The notes beneath the pieces were generated by a model. The model searched no databases. It saw only the letters and a program-made list of their open reading frames with translations, and was not told the origin of the DNA. The position numbers and the translations under genes were made by a program. A stretch of DNA of 64,000 nt from Thiorhodococcus drewsii AZ1 (lineage in GTDB: Bacteria; Pseudomonadota; Gammaproteobacteria; Chromatiales; Chromatiaceae), in contig NZ_AFWT01000020.1 in assembly GCF_000224065.1 (NCBI RefSeq), forward strand, positions 43,050-107,049. The letters are read 5' to 3'. Within the stretch, counting starts at the first letter, position 1. Each line of letters begins with the position of its first letter. Below are positions 18,641 through 28,184 of the stretch, piece after piece.

Positions 18641-19726
18641 TTAAAAGCAAGCACTCGGCCAATCTAAACCGAGCGGGTCATCCGGATTCACGTGCGACAT
18701 GAAGTTCCGGGCGCGATCATGATGGGTGACCTTGTAGACGAGCCCCATCCAGTTTCCAAGCACCCCTTCGGCCGTGTCGTGCCAGGTATTGTGAAGTCCC
18801 TGGAGGATGAGTTCCTCCGGAAACTCGGGTATTTCGCACCCTTGACCTAGGGCCGCAAGCACATGGGCTCGGTGCTCGTCGAGAATGGCGCCTGCCTGCA
18901 CTCCGAAATAATTCTCCGGGAACGGTGGGTAATCCGGTCGCGCACCGACGGCAAACCGCCGGACCTCGCGCTTATATTCCTTGAGCAGCGAGACGGTGTC
19001 GTATTCAGGATGCCCCTGAAAAAAGACCTGCCGGAAGCCGTCGGGGCTCACCGCCAGATGAACCCCGGCCTCATCGCTTCCGGCGAGCACGCACAAACCG
19101 GCGGACTCGAACTGCTCGCGACTGACGTCGTTGAAACGCGAATGGGGTACGTCAAAAAGCGTGTTCACGTTGCCGACCAACGGATGGGTACGCGCCAAGA
19201 CTCGGTGCGTAAAGACGCCCCAACGCTTCTGGGGCAACCGCCGACGACGCTGTTGATAGCGGAACTGCATGACGGCATGGGTGGCGAGACAAGAGCATAG
19301 GGTGGAACAGACGTTTTCGTAGGCCCAATCGACCACCTCGATCAACGGCTGCCAAAAGGGCTCGTCGGCGAGTTCGGGACCCGAGACATTGGCGCCCGTG
19401 ATGATGAGCGCATCCAGCCCCTCCGCACGGACCTTCTCGAACGGCTCGTAGAAACGCGCGATATGGGCGCCCGCCTCCGGGCCGCGCTCGAGACCGCTCA
19501 GGGTGAATGGATGGACGTAGAACTGCGCGATCTGGTTGCTTTGCCCAATCAAGCGGAAAAACTGACGCTCGGTCGCGGCCAGGGCCGCGTCGGGCATCAT
19601 ATTGAGCAGGCCCACGTGCAATTCCCGAATGTCCTGCTGCAACGCCAGATCGGGAGGAAGGATCTGCTGCCCCTCCTCGCGCAGACGGGCAAAGGTGGGC
19701 AGGTCGTTGTGGGCGACGATCGGCAT
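18641..19726 (-). CDS. metA: Homoserine O-succinyltransferase (MetA family)
   Basis: First committed enzyme of methionine synthesis, acylating homoserine in the cytoplasm. The 361 residues show the class-I glutaminase-like fold motifs of MetA: the family opening HVGLLNMMPDAALAATERQF, ITGANVSGPEL, the nucleophile cysteine in CSCLATHA, and the catalytic His-Glu in FFQGHPEYD. Succinyl versus acetyl donor specificity cannot be settled from inspection. An extra C-terminal tail of about 40 residues (after WMGLVYKVTHHDR) is longer than in E. coli MetA. Confidence 0.9.
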   Translation of the reverse strand: MPIVAHNDLPTFARLREEGQQILPPDLALQQDIRELHVGLLNMMPDAALAATERQFFRLIGQSNQIAQFYVHPFTLSGLERGPEAGAHIARFYEPFEKVRAEGLDALIITGANVSGPELADEPFWQPLIEVVDWAYENVCSTLCSCLATHAVMQFRYQQRRRRLPQKRWGVFTHRVLARTHPLVGNVNTLFDVPHSRFNDVSREQFESAGLCVLAGSDEAGVHLAVSPDGFRQVFFQGHPEYDTVSLLKEYKREVRRFAVGARPDYPPFPENYFGVQAGAILDEHRAHVLAALGQGCEIPEFPEELILQGLHNTWHDTAEGVLGNWMGLVYKVTHHDRARNFMSHVNPDDPLGLDWPSACF

Positions 19727-19916
19727 AGTCTTGGCGTTCCTCTATTTTCATGCTCTGGAACCGTCCAACAAGTGACCTCCCAAGTCTCGTGGACGCGCAT
19801 GTATACGCATCGCCAAGGCTTCAGGCGCGAAAAATCGCGCGGCCACGCCGGGTCGCCCTGTTCTTGAACGCCAGCCGCACCCAGAGACCGGGAAGCAATC
19901 GATGGACACTCAAAAT

Positions 19917-19937
19917 ATAGAGAACGGCGTTCTCTAT
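19917..19937 (-). terminator. Perfect hairpin downstream of the P-loop gene (second of two)
   Basis: ATAGAGAAC, loop GGC, GTTCTCTAT. Read on the minus strand it follows the stronger hairpin at 19950-19973 and is followed by ATTTTGAG, so together they probably end the transcript of the 19987-20838 gene. Confidence 0.65.
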
Positions 19938-19949
19938 CACAAAATAGGG

Positions 19950-19973
19950 CGCCATCGGCGATAGCCGATGGCG
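19950..19973 (-). terminator. Perfect 10-bp stem hairpin just past the P-loop gene
   Basis: CGCCATCGGC, loop GATA, GCCGATGGCG. It begins 13 bases past the stop of the minus-strand gene at 19987 and, on that strand, is followed by CCCTATTTTG. It reads as an intrinsic terminator. Confidence 0.75.
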
Positions 19974-19986
19974 ATAAGGGTCACTA

Positions 19987-20838
19987 TCAGGCCGTCCCGG
20001 CCTTTCCGATCGCCGACTCGATCAAGTGCAGGAAGTCTTGCTCGTCACGGACCTGGGCCACGTCCTCGGACGACACCGTATAACCATACGGACGTGCGAT
20101 CGCCTCGTATCGAGGCACCCGCGAATGGAAGAGACGCGGAAAGACCCAGCGCGTGAAGTCGTTCGGATCGATTTCGGCGACATAGTCGAGCGACTTGAGG
20201 GCGAGATAATCCTTGACGGCGGCCTGAAGGAACTCGCGACGATAGTAAAGCGGCTTAGGGTCGGCCTGCGCACGCTGGATGAGCTTGATTTCGTCCGCCT
20301 CCGGCACCCGGATATAGAGTATCAAGCTGTGCTTGGCGAGCATCTCGATGACCCTTGGCTCGTCGAGCTCGCACAGACTGCCGCCCACATCATTGACCAG
20401 ATGGGCATAGCTGTAGATGTCCTGCGCCTTGCGCACGAAATCAGGGAGATCGAGCATGGCGGCGATCTCGGCCTCGCGATAGAGCGCCTGACGCCGGTTG
20501 AACTCGTCCAGCGGCAGGCCGCCCTGCTCCGGATTGCCGAGCTTGCCGATGAAACTCAGCACGGGCCCCAAATCGGTGACCTTGATATTGTTGCGGATTG
20601 CGATCCAGTCCCGACGCAGTAGTTCGCGCAGGAAGGGCTCGCGCATCGCCTGGGCCTTGATGAGGTCGAGGATCGGCTCATCCAGATAGCGGGTGCCGAT
20701 CCGGTAGTCCCCCGAATAGTGGAACCAGTCGTTGCGACGCAGCATCGCCGACAGATAAGTCTTGCCCACCCCGGACATGCCGAGCAGGGTCACGCATTTG
20801 TGCTTCCAGGCGCGGAATTCGTCGACCGAGAACTTCAA
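19987..20838 (-). CDS. P-loop NTPase of unknown role
   Basis: 283-residue cytoplasmic protein with a Walker A motif GMSGVGKT at residues about 20-27, following WKHKCVTLL, the arrangement of small nucleoside or shikimate-type kinases. Later blocks (VNDVGGSLCELD, LILYIRVPEADEIKLI, DPNDFTRWVFPRLFHSRVPRYEAIA) look conserved but are not from a family I can name. A kinase-like role is inference only. It has its own tandem terminator hairpins and stands between uup and metA, with gaps of 172 and 260 bases. Confidence 0.72.
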   Translation of the reverse strand: MKFSVDEFRAWKHKCVTLLGMSGVGKTYLSAMLRRNDWFHYSGDYRIGTRYLDEPILDLIKAQAMREPFLRELLRRDWIAIRNNIKVTDLGPVLSFIGKLGNPEQGGLPLDEFNRRQALYREAEIAAMLDLPDFVRKAQDIYSYAHLVNDVGGSLCELDEPRVIEMLAKHSLILYIRVPEADEIKLIQRAQADPKPLYYRREFLQAAVKDYLALKSLDYVAEIDPNDFTRWVFPRLFHSRVPRYEAIARPYGYTVSSEDVAQVRDEQDFLHLIESAIGKAGTA

Positions 20839-21010
20839 GGATCAGGACTCCATTAGGCGATGATTGGGATGCCGGACAAACGACCGTGAACCTCGACCGA
20901 CAGTTGCCGAGCACACCGGGACCAGCCAACCCGAGAAGGATTGATGGTAATGCAGCACGCGCCACGCTGACCAGAGACGCCACCCCAGAAACGCCTGGCG
21001 GTCGACCCAC

Positions 21011-22903
21011 TCAACGCCGCGCCTCCAGCGTCTCCCAGCGCGCGTAGGCGTCTTCCAGAATCGATTCGACCTCCGTCAGACGCTCCTTGACCCGCACCAC
21101 CTCGCCCGAATCTCCCTGATAGAGCGCAGGATCGGCCATGCGCCCCTGCAGTTCGGACTGCTCCGATTCGAGCGATTCGATGCGCGCCGGCAACTCGGCC
21201 AGCTCGCGCGTCTCCTTATAGCTGAGCTTATCCGATGCCCGCTTGGGATTGACCGGCTCGACGGTCGGCACCGCCGCCTTCGACTTAGGTTCGAAGTGCG
21301 GCTCCGGGGCCGGGCGCTGACGCAGCCAATCCTCGTAGCCACCGATATAGTCGCGCACTAGACCATCGCCCTCGAACACCAGGGTGCTGGTCACAACATT
21401 ATCCAAGAGTGCGCGATCATGGCTGACCAGCAGCAGGGTGCCGTTGAACTGGACCAGCAGTTCTTCGAGCAGTTCGAGCGTCTCGGCGTCGAGATCGTTG
21501 GTCGGCTCGTCGAGCACCAACAGATTGGCCGGACGGGTGAACAGCTTGGCCAGCAGCAGCCGGTTGCGCTCGCCGCCCGAGAGCGCCTTGACCGGCTGAC
21601 GCGCGCGCTCCGGGGTGAAGAGAAAATCCTTGAGATAGGAAAGCACGTGCCGGCTGGCACCCTCGACCTCGATTTGGTCGCTACCGCCCGCGACATTGTC
21701 CTGGACGCTCTTCTCCAGATCGAGCTGGTCGCGCATCTGGTCGAAAAAGGCCACCTGCAAGTTAGTGCCGCGCCGGATGAGACCCTGCTGCGGTTCCAAA
21801 TCCCCGAGCAACAGCTTGAGCAGCGTACTCTTACCCGCACCGTTCGGACCGATGATGCCGATCTTGTCACCGCGCAGGATCAGCGTATTGAGACCGCGAA
21901 TCACCGGACGCTCGCCCCAGCTGTAGCCGACGTCCTCGGCCTCGGCAACCAGTTTCCCAGAGCGGTCGGCCTCGGTCATACGCAGCCGCGCGGTTCCCTG
22001 CAATTCACGCCGCTGAAGGCGCTCATCGCGCATCGACTTGAGCGCGCGGACACGCCCCTCGTTGCGGGTTCGCCGCGCCTTGATACCCTGACGGATCCAG
22101 ACCTCCTCCTCGGCCAGCTTGCGATCGAACTGCTCGGCCGCCAGCGCCTCGGCATGCAGCCGCTCCTCGCGGCGACGCAGATAGTTGGCATAGTCGCCGG
22201 GCCAGTCGGTAATACGACCGCGATCGAGTTCGAGGATACGGGTGGCGACGCGCTGCAGGAACCGGCGGTCATGGGTCACGAACAGCAGCGATCCGGAAAA
22301 GCCGAGGAGGAACTCCTCCAGCCAATCGATCGACTCGATGTCCAGATGGTTGGTCGGCTCGTCGAGCAGCAACAGATCCGGCTCGATGACCAGGGCGCGC
22401 GCCAGCAGAACGCGACGCTGAAGACCACCGGAGAGTGATTCGAATCGGGCCTCGGCATCCAGCCCCAAGCGCGAGATGACGCGTTCGGTGCGCTGCTCGA
22501 TTTCCCAGCCGCCCTGGTCGTCGAGCTGGTGCTGAAGCCGCGCGAGATGCGCCAACTGCTCTTCCGTGGCATTGGCCCCGAGCGCGTGCGACAGCTTGAA
22601 ATACTGCTGCACGATCGCGCCCAGCTCGCCCAAACCATCGGCCACCACCTCGAAGACGCTCGCCGTCTTGCCGCGCGGGACCTCCTGCGCCAGCGTGGCG
22701 ATACGCATCCCCTGAGCACGCCGCAATTGGCCGCCGTCGGCCTGCACCTCGCCCGTGATGATCTTGAGCAGAGTGGATTTTCCCGCACCGTTGCGGCCGA
22801 TCAGACAGATCCGCTCTCCCCGCTCGATGGTGAAGGAAACCCCATCCAAAAGCGGAGGAAGACCGTAGGACAAACTGACCGTGTCGAGACTGAGCAATGA
22901 CAT
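21011..22903 (-). CDS. uup: ABC-F family ATPase, Uup-like
   Basis: 630-residue soluble ATPase with two ABC domains and no membrane part. Each domain has Walker A (IGRNGAGKST and IGPNGAGKST), signature (LSGG) and Walker B (LLLDEPTNHLD and LVLDEPTNDLD). A linker between domains is rich in arginine and glutamate (ABC-F interdomain linker) and the C-terminal 90 residues form a predicted coiled coil, which distinguishes Uup from Ettr-type ABC-F proteins. Family members act on ribosomes or DNA structures; Uup mutants show altered transposon excision. Confidence 0.88.
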   Translation of the reverse strand: MSLLSLDTVSLSYGLPPLLDGVSFTIERGERICLIGRNGAGKSTLLKIITGEVQADGGQLRRAQGMRIATLAQEVPRGKTASVFEVVADGLGELGAIVQQYFKLSHALGANATEEQLAHLARLQHQLDDQGGWEIEQRTERVISRLGLDAEARFESLSGGLQRRVLLARALVIEPDLLLLDEPTNHLDIESIDWLEEFLLGFSGSLLFVTHDRRFLQRVATRILELDRGRITDWPGDYANYLRRREERLHAEALAAEQFDRKLAEEEVWIRQGIKARRTRNEGRVRALKSMRDERLQRRELQGTARLRMTEADRSGKLVAEAEDVGYSWGERPVIRGLNTLILRGDKIGIIGPNGAGKSTLLKLLLGDLEPQQGLIRRGTNLQVAFFDQMRDQLDLEKSVQDNVAGGSDQIEVEGASRHVLSYLKDFLFTPERARQPVKALSGGERNRLLLAKLFTRPANLLVLDEPTNDLDAETLELLEELLVQFNGTLLLVSHDRALLDNVVTSTLVFEGDGLVRDYIGGYEDWLRQRPAPEPHFEPKSKAAVPTVEPVNPKRASDKLSYKETRELAELPARIESLESEQSELQGRMADPALYQGDSGEVVRVKERLTEVESILEDAYARWETLEARR

Positions 22904-23128
22904 CTGAATTCCAGGAAATTGAACGTGCGATGGAGCAAGGGGTCTGAGGCCGAGATCCGGTCGAGAGTAGAGAGCGCGACCGGGTGACGCAACCTCAGCC
23001 CAATCCCGCGCCCTTGCGATATGTCAATGACAGGATTCGCCCGGACGCCATTCGGGGCAAATCGGTTACTATTCACAGATCGCGCGCGCCAAATAAGACG
23101 CGCATGCCTAAGGGATCAAACTAACCCG

Positions 23129-23836
23129 ATGACGAAGAGTGTGACTTTACGGGACGCCTGGTCGGGCGAAGCCAATTGTCTGAATTGTTCCCTGCGCACA
23201 TCGGTCTTGTTCGCCGGTCTGCAGGAACGGGACTTCGAGCGTATTCACGATCCCATCGATCAATTCACCCTCAAGCCCGGCAACAATCTCTACCACGCCG
23301 GCGACCGGGGTGACTACATGTTCACCGTGCGCACCGGCGTGCTCAAGCTCGTCCAGTACCTGCCCGACGGCGGTCAGCGCATCGTGCGCATCGCTCGCCC
23401 GACGGACGTGCTCGGACTGGAAGCCATCCTGGACGACGCCTATCACCACGATGCCGTCGCACTGCAACAGACCGAGGTCTGCCGCTTTCCCGCCCGGTTG
23501 GTCCGCGATCTGGGGGCGGAGACTCCGGAGTTGCATCGCGAACTCATGTCTCGCTGGCAACGCGCGCTCAACGAGGCCGACGCCTGGTTGACCGAACTCT
23601 CCACCGGATCGGCGCGCCAACGTGTGGCGCGACTGCTGCTGCGACTCGTCCGCGACCGCGAAACGAGCGAATGCCATCTCTTCAGCCGCGAGGACATGGG
23701 CGCCATGCTCGGGGTCACGACGGAGACCACCAGCCGCACTATCGCCGAGTTCAAGCGCCAGAGCCTACTGGTCGAGACCTCACCCAACCTCTTCCTGCTG
23801 GATATCCCCAACCTACGGCGTATCGCCGAGGACTGA
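23129..23836 (+). CDS. Crp/FNR-family transcriptional regulator with incomplete FNR cysteine set
   Basis: 235-residue regulator with an N-terminal cyclic-nucleotide-binding fold (residues about 25-140), a dimerisation helix and a C-terminal winged helix with DMGAMLGVTTETTSRTIAEF. The recognition helix ETTSR keeps the E-x-x-S-R pattern that reads FNR boxes. The N-terminus has CLNC (Cys17, Cys20) and the central domain Cys118 in TEVCRF, aligning with FNR Cys20, Cys23 and Cys122, but the position of FNR Cys29 is valine. The start at 23129 is preferred over 23021 because it begins just before the cysteine segment. It precedes the small cluster leading to cydABX. Confidence 0.85.
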   Translation: MTKSVTLRDAWSGEANCLNCSLRTSVLFAGLQERDFERIHDPIDQFTLKPGNNLYHAGDRGDYMFTVRTGVLKLVQYLPDGGQRIVRIARPTDVLGLEAILDDAYHHDAVALQQTEVCRFPARLVRDLGAETPELHRELMSRWQRALNEADAWLTELSTGSARQRVARLLLRLVRDRETSECHLFSREDMGAMLGVTTETTSRTIAEFKRQSLLVETSPNLFLLDIPNLRRIAED

Positions 23837-24146
23837 GGTCGCACGCAGTCACTTCTCACCCGAGGCGCCCAGCGCACCTCGGTGACTGCGCCTCTCAGCC
23901 TCTCAAATGGCACGGACGCAAAACACCTCGGCGGCTTGACTGATTTCAATGCCCGAGACGGACGCGACCGCTTAGTCTGCCACCCTTCCGTCGCAATCGG
24001 CCGTGACGTCTCGGCCGTCGCGGGAATCATGACCCTGAGTGGACCTGAGAGCGCCACGCATCCGCATCGCTCTGATGTTGTACCGGCCCCGGCCATCCTC
24101 CTGCCGCGCGACTCCATTGTCACCATACTCGCCGCTGGAGCCCGCC
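23837..24146. other. 310-base intergenic region with a weak FNR-box-like site
   Basis: Between the FNR-like gene and the 135-residue gene. TTGAC-TGAT-TTCAA at 23936-23949 matches the FNR/CRP-type inverted pattern TTGAT-N4-ATCAA in eight of ten fixed positions. No gene is seen. The site is only a candidate. Confidence 0.35.
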
Positions 24147-24554
24147 ATGAAACAGACGCTCTCAACCACAGAATATCCTGTCTTCACACTGGAATTTTCA
24201 CGAAACGAGACCAGTTTCGATTCGGTGGATGCCATCTGCGGTTATTTCAGGGCCTGTATCGAGGCGCACAGGGCCGCAGTCTTCATCGCCGAGTTCGACC
24301 ACCTCGCGCATACGATGCGTCTGCCCGAGGGGCAGATCGGGGATGGGATACGGGCGGCCAAGAACGTGGTCTTCTGTTTCGGCATCGCCTTACCCAGTCC
24401 ACAGGCACTCGCCGGCCGGCCCCGTTCCATCGGGGTGGCCGAGAGCGAGCAGGGCTTCACGGTCACCTTCCTGGAGGCCCCCATGCCGATCGCAAACGCC
24501 GCCATGGAGGACTGGGCCAATGGCCTGCTCAAGGTCCAGAGCGCGGTCGCCTGA
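24147..24554 (+). CDS. Conserved protein of unknown function next to NifX-like gene (135 aa)
   Basis: A 135-residue cytoplasmic protein, opening MKQTLSTTEYPVFTLEFS and with the blocks AVFIAEFDHLAHT, AKNVVFCFG and RPRSIGVAES. I cannot name the family with certainty, although proteins of this appearance (a DUF6858-like family, from memory) occur in sulfur-oxidising bacteria. The start at 24147 is chosen because the family-like N-terminus begins there. Forty-eight bases separate it from the NifX-like gene, which suggests co-transcription. Confidence 0.72.
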   Translation: MKQTLSTTEYPVFTLEFSRNETSFDSVDAICGYFRACIEAHRAAVFIAEFDHLAHTMRLPEGQIGDGIRAAKNVVFCFGIALPSPQALAGRPRSIGVAESEQGFTVTFLEAPMPIANAAMEDWANGLLKVQSAVA

Positions 24555-24602
24555 TGTGACGGAACCACCCATTTCATCATCCTTCATTTCGTGGAGTACG
24601 CG

Positions 24603-24986
24603 ATGCGTATTGCTGTCACCAGCCAAAACTTCCGGACCATCACCGGCCACGCGGGCAAGACCCGGCGATTTCTCATCCTGGAAGCCGACGGCCGCTCGGA
24701 GCCGATCGAAATCGACCGACTCGACCTCCAACCCAATATGTCGATGCACGATTACCAAGGCAACGATCACCCGCTATTCGACTTGGGCCTCGATGTCATT
24801 ATCACCCAGAGCGCGGGACGCGGCTTCACCGAGCGTATGGCCCAACGCGGCATCCAGGTCCATACCACCAGCCTCACCGACCCGCGCGACGCGGCCACCA
24901 CCCTGGCCGCAGGCCGCCCCCTACCCACGGCACCAGCGCACACGCACGCGCATGAGCCGGTCCAACTGAACGTTCAAAACAACTAA
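24603..24986 (+). CDS. NifX/NifB-like iron-molybdenum cofactor-binding domain protein
   Basis: 127-residue protein made of one dinitrogenase iron-molybdenum cofactor biosynthesis domain: MRIAVTSQNFRTITGHAGK at the N-terminus, FDLGLDVIITQSAGRGFTERMAQRGI in the middle, followed by a histidine-rich tail (APAHTHAHEP). The start at 24603 has GTGGAG six to twelve bases ahead. Family members bind metal-sulfur clusters; this copy is far from the nif operon and next to cydABX, so a role in nitrogenase cofactor assembly is not assured. Confidence 0.85.
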   Translation: MRIAVTSQNFRTITGHAGKTRRFLILEADGRSEPIEIDRLDLQPNMSMHDYQGNDHPLFDLGLDVIITQSAGRGFTERMAQRGIQVHTTSLTDPRDAATTLAAGRPLPTAPAHTHAHEPVQLNVQNN

Positions 24987-25317
24987 CTGCATCATCGATT
25001 GCCCCGCAGCACTTGCGATTGCGGGGCACACACCCCATTTGGCTCTCCGCCTGTCCCCCTGAACCGCACCAGCCGTTCGGCACCCAGGCAACCGGACCTA
25101 TTCGCCATTCGTTGGATCCGTCCCGTTTCGCGCGGGCACACGAGTTCCTATGTGTTGCGGTAGGTCATTTTTGATGCCCCCCGACTCATTTAGTCTGGAC
25201 GCGAGCGCTGGGCAACCGGACTGCCATCCCAGACCCATGCCAGTCGGACCGCAGGGCCTCGGCACTCACAGCTGCACCATCCGCAAATCAGGTTTTCGTT
25301 CTCCAGGAGAATCGCTC
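24987..25317. other. 331-base intergenic region before cydA
   Basis: Holds a hairpin at 25000-25028 just past the NifX-like gene and presumably the cydA promoter. A TTGAT half-site occurs in TTTTTGATGCC near 25170, without a matching second half. A longer in-frame start for cydA at 25150 exists but lacks family-like sequence. Confidence 0.45.
25000..25028 (+). terminator. Hairpin downstream of NifX-like gene
   Basis: TGCCCCGCA and TGCGGGGCA form a 9-bp GC-rich stem with an 11-base loop, 14 bases past the stop codon. No clear U-tract follows (CACACCCCATTT), so termination efficiency is uncertain. Confidence 0.5.
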
Positions 25318-26922
25318 ATGCTCGACAGTTCCATGATCGAACTCTCGCGATGGCAATTTGCCGCCACGGCGATGTATCACTTCCTATTCGTTCCCCTGAC
25401 ACTAGGCCTCTCCTGGATTCTGGTGATCATGGAAAGCGTTTATGTCATGACCGGACGCGAGATCTACCGGGACATGACCAAGTTCTGGGGCAAGCTCTTC
25501 GGCATCAATTTCGCCTTGGGCGTCACCACCGGACTCACCATGGAGTTCCAGTTCGGCACCAACTGGGCCTATTACAGCCACTATGTCGGAGACGTCTTCG
25601 GCGCCCCATTGGCGATCGAGGGCCTGATGGCCTTCTTCCTGGAGTCGACCTTCATCGGTCTTTTCTTCCTCGGCTGGGAACGCCTCTCCAAGCGCCAGCA
25701 TCTGACCGTCACCTTCCTCACCGCATTTGGCTCGAACCTGTCGGCACTCTGGATCCTGATCGCCAACGGCTGGATGCAGAACCCGGTCGGCTCCGAATTC
25801 AGCTATGAAACCATGCGCATGGAGATGACCAGCTTCGTCGATTTGGTCTTCAATCCGGTCGCTCAGGTGAAATTCGTCCACACCGTCGCCGCCGGCTATG
25901 TGACCGCCTCCATGTTCGTCCTCGGCATCAGCGCCTGGTACATCCTCAAGGGCCGCGACCTGGCATTCGCCAAGCGATCCTTCTCGGTCGCGGTCGGCTT
26001 CGGCCTCGCCTCGATCTTCTCCGTCATCCTGCTCGGCGACGAATCCGGCTACGAGGTCGGCGACGTACAGAAGGTCAAGCTCGCCGCCATCGAGGCCGAA
26101 TGGGAGACCGAACCGGCACCCGCCGCCTTCACCATTTACGGCCAACCGAGCAACGACGAACAGGAAACGCGCAACGCGATCAAGATCCCCTGGGCACTGG
26201 GCCTGATCGCGACCCGCTCGCTCGATACCCAGGTAACCGGCCTCAAGGAACTCATGCGCGAACATGAGGTTCGCATCCGCAGCGGCATGATCGCCTATCA
26301 GTATCTCGAACGTCTGCGCGGCGGAGAGGACACCCCGGCGAATCGCGGACTCTTCGAGGAACACAAGGAAGACCTCGGCTATGGACTGCTGCTGAAGCGC
26401 TATACCGAGAATCCGGCCGAGGCCACCGAGGAACAGATCCAAATGGCGGTGAAAGACTCGATCCCCGAGGTCGCCCCACTGTTCTGGACCTTCCGCATCA
26501 TGGTCGGCGCGGGCGTCTGGATGCTGCTTCTGCTCCTGCTCGGCTTCTACTACAACGCCAGACGCGTCATCCAAGAGAAGCGCTGGCTGCTACGTCTGTT
26601 CCTCATCAGTATCCCCGTGCCCTGGATCGCCGCCGAAACCGGCTGGTTCGTCGCCGAATTCGGCCGTCAGCCCTGGGCGATCGGTGAGGTCCTGCCCACG
26701 AGCATCGCCGCATCGAGCCTCACCGCGAACGACATCATGCTGAGTCTCTCGGCCTTCATCCTCTTTTACACCGGGCTATTCATGATCGAGATGTTCCTCA
26801 TGTTCAAGTTCGCCCGCCTCGGCCCCAGCTCTCTGCACACCGGGCGCTACCACCACGAGCGCGGCGACCTCCACGCCGGAGGCATGTCACCCGCGACCGC
26901 CCCTCAGAAACCGGCTGAATAA
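25318..26922 (+). CDS. cydA: Cytochrome bd ubiquinol oxidase subunit I
   Basis: 534-residue integral membrane subunit that binds haems b558, b595 and d and oxidises quinol. Recognised from the N-terminal [19 protein letters not shown] (haem-ligand His21), the block [13 protein letters not shown], and a long Q-loop with many charged residues between about 250 and 400, as in the E. coli-type L-subfamily. The start at 25318 follows CAGGAGAA, a good ribosome-binding site. With cydB and cydX it forms a complete high-affinity oxidase, useful for respiratory protection of nitrogenase or growth at low oxygen (inference). Confidence 0.97.
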   Translation: MLDSSMIELSRWQFAATAMYHFLFVPLTLGLSWILVIMESVYVMTGREIYRDMTKFWGKLFGINFALGVTTGLTMEFQFGTNWAYYSHYVGDVFGAPLAIEGLMAFFLESTFIGLFFLGWERLSKRQHLTVTFLTAFGSNLSALWILIANGWMQNPVGSEFSYETMRMEMTSFVDLVFNPVAQVKFVHTVAAGYVTASMFVLGISAWYILKGRDLAFAKRSFSVAVGFGLASIFSVILLGDESGYEVGDVQKVKLAAIEAEWETEPAPAAFTIYGQPSNDEQETRNAIKIPWALGLIATRSLDTQVTGLKELMREHEVRIRSGMIAYQYLERLRGGEDTPANRGLFEEHKEDLGYGLLLKRYTENPAEATEEQIQMAVKDSIPEVAPLFWTFRIMVGAGVWMLLLLLLGFYYNARRVIQEKRWLLRLFLISIPVPWIAAETGWFVAEFGRQPWAIGEVLPTSIAASSLTANDIMLSLSAFILFYTGLFMIEMFLMFKFARLGPSSLHTGRYHHERGDLHAGGMSPATAPQKPAE

Positions 26923-26939
26923 GCCCAGGAGGAAACATC

Positions 26940-28082
26940 ATGATCCTCGACTATGAAACGCTGAAATTCATCTGGTGGGTTCTGGTTGGCGTGCTGTTCA
27001 TCGGTTTCGCCGTCACCGACGGACTCGACATGGGGGTGGGCGCACTGCTCCCATTCCTCGGCAAGAACGACCTGGAGCGGCGCGTCATCATCAACACGGT
27101 GGGACCGCACTGGGACGGCAATCAGGTGTGGCTGATCACGGCCGGAGGCGCCATTTTCGCCGCCTGGCCGATCGTCTATGCCTCGGCCTTCTCGGGCTTC
27201 TATTTCGCCATGCTGCTGGCGCTGTTCGCGCTCTTCTTCCGCCCGGTCGGGTTCGACTATCGGAGCAAGATCGCCGACCCACGTTGGCGTAACGCCTGGG
27301 ATTGGGGCCTGTTCGTCGGCGGCGCCGTGCCTGCGCTGGTATTCGGCATCGCCTTTGGCAACCTGCTCCAGGGCGTCCCCTTCCATCTGGACGGCATGTT
27401 GCGCCCCTACTACAGCGGCGGCTTCTTCGGCCTGCTGAACCCCTTCGCCCTACTGGCAGGCGTCGTCAGCGTCGGCATGCTGGTGATGCATGGCGCCATC
27501 TGGCTGCAAATACGGACGGCCGACCCCGTGTCGAGCCGTGCCAAGGTCGCGGCGAAAAGGGCGGGCCTGGTGACGATCGGGGCCTTCGCATTGGCCGGTG
27601 TGTGGCTGAGCCTCGGGATCGACGGCTTCCGCGTCGTCGCCATGCCTGCACTCGACGCCACGCCCAACCCGCTGACCAAGGAGGTCATTCAGGAATCGGG
27701 CGCCTGGCTATCCAACTATGCCAACTATCCTTGGACACTGCTCTTCCCGCTCCTGGGATTCGGCGGACTGGCGCTTGCGATTCTCGCCTCCATGTCGAAC
27801 CGTCCCGGCCTCGGCCTCGTCGCCAGCAGCTTAGGCCTGACCGGGATCATCGTGACTGCGGGGGCCGCCATGTTCCCCTTCATCATGCCATCGAGCACCA
27901 ATCCCAATAGCAGCCTGATCGTCTGGGACGCGGTGTCGAGCCACCTGACGCTCACGGTGATGTTCTGGGCCGCGATCATCTTCGTGCCACTGATCATCGG
28001 CTACACCACCTGGACCTATACCAAGATGTGGCGTCGCGTGACGATCGAGGAGATCGAGTCGCAGGACCATCTGGCCTACTGA
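26940..28082 (+). CDS. cydB: Cytochrome bd ubiquinol oxidase subunit II
   Basis: 380-residue membrane protein with about nine hydrophobic helices. The opening MILDYETLKFIWWVLVGVL and GFAVTDGLDMGVG, followed by NTVGPHWDGNQVWLITAGGA, are diagnostic of CydB. A strong ribosome-binding site AGGAGGAAA stands just upstream and only 17 bases separate it from cydA. It completes the structural core of the bd oxidase. Confidence 0.97.
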   Translation: MILDYETLKFIWWVLVGVLFIGFAVTDGLDMGVGALLPFLGKNDLERRVIINTVGPHWDGNQVWLITAGGAIFAAWPIVYASAFSGFYFAMLLALFALFFRPVGFDYRSKIADPRWRNAWDWGLFVGGAVPALVFGIAFGNLLQGVPFHLDGMLRPYYSGGFFGLLNPFALLAGVVSVGMLVMHGAIWLQIRTADPVSSRAKVAAKRAGLVTIGAFALAGVWLSLGIDGFRVVAMPALDATPNPLTKEVIQESGAWLSNYANYPWTLLFPLLGFGGLALAILASMSNRPGLGLVASSLGLTGIIVTAGAAMFPFIMPSSTNPNSSLIVWDAVSSHLTLTVMFWAAIIFVPLIIGYTTWTYTKMWRRVTIEEIESQDHLAY

Positions 28083-28184
28083 AACCGGATCCGGGTCGCC
28101 GTCGCGGCGAACCCGGCCTTCGCGGTCGGGGCGCCGGACGGACGATAGCCCTGGGATCACCGCAGATTGAGAGAGGAAAACGCG

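Noticed and set aside
18450..18702. Two overlapping short ORFs on opposite strands between metA and the 91-residue protein gene
   Set aside because: No ribosome-binding site or family features, and one overlaps the 3' end of metA.
23909..23923. Sigma-54-like TGGCACGGACGCAAA upstream of the 135-residue gene
   Set aside because: The -24 half matches but the -12 GC pair of TTGC is missing at the required spacing.
25402..26574. A 390-codon minus-strand ORF opposite cydA
   Set aside because: Antisense shadow; cydA is certain.
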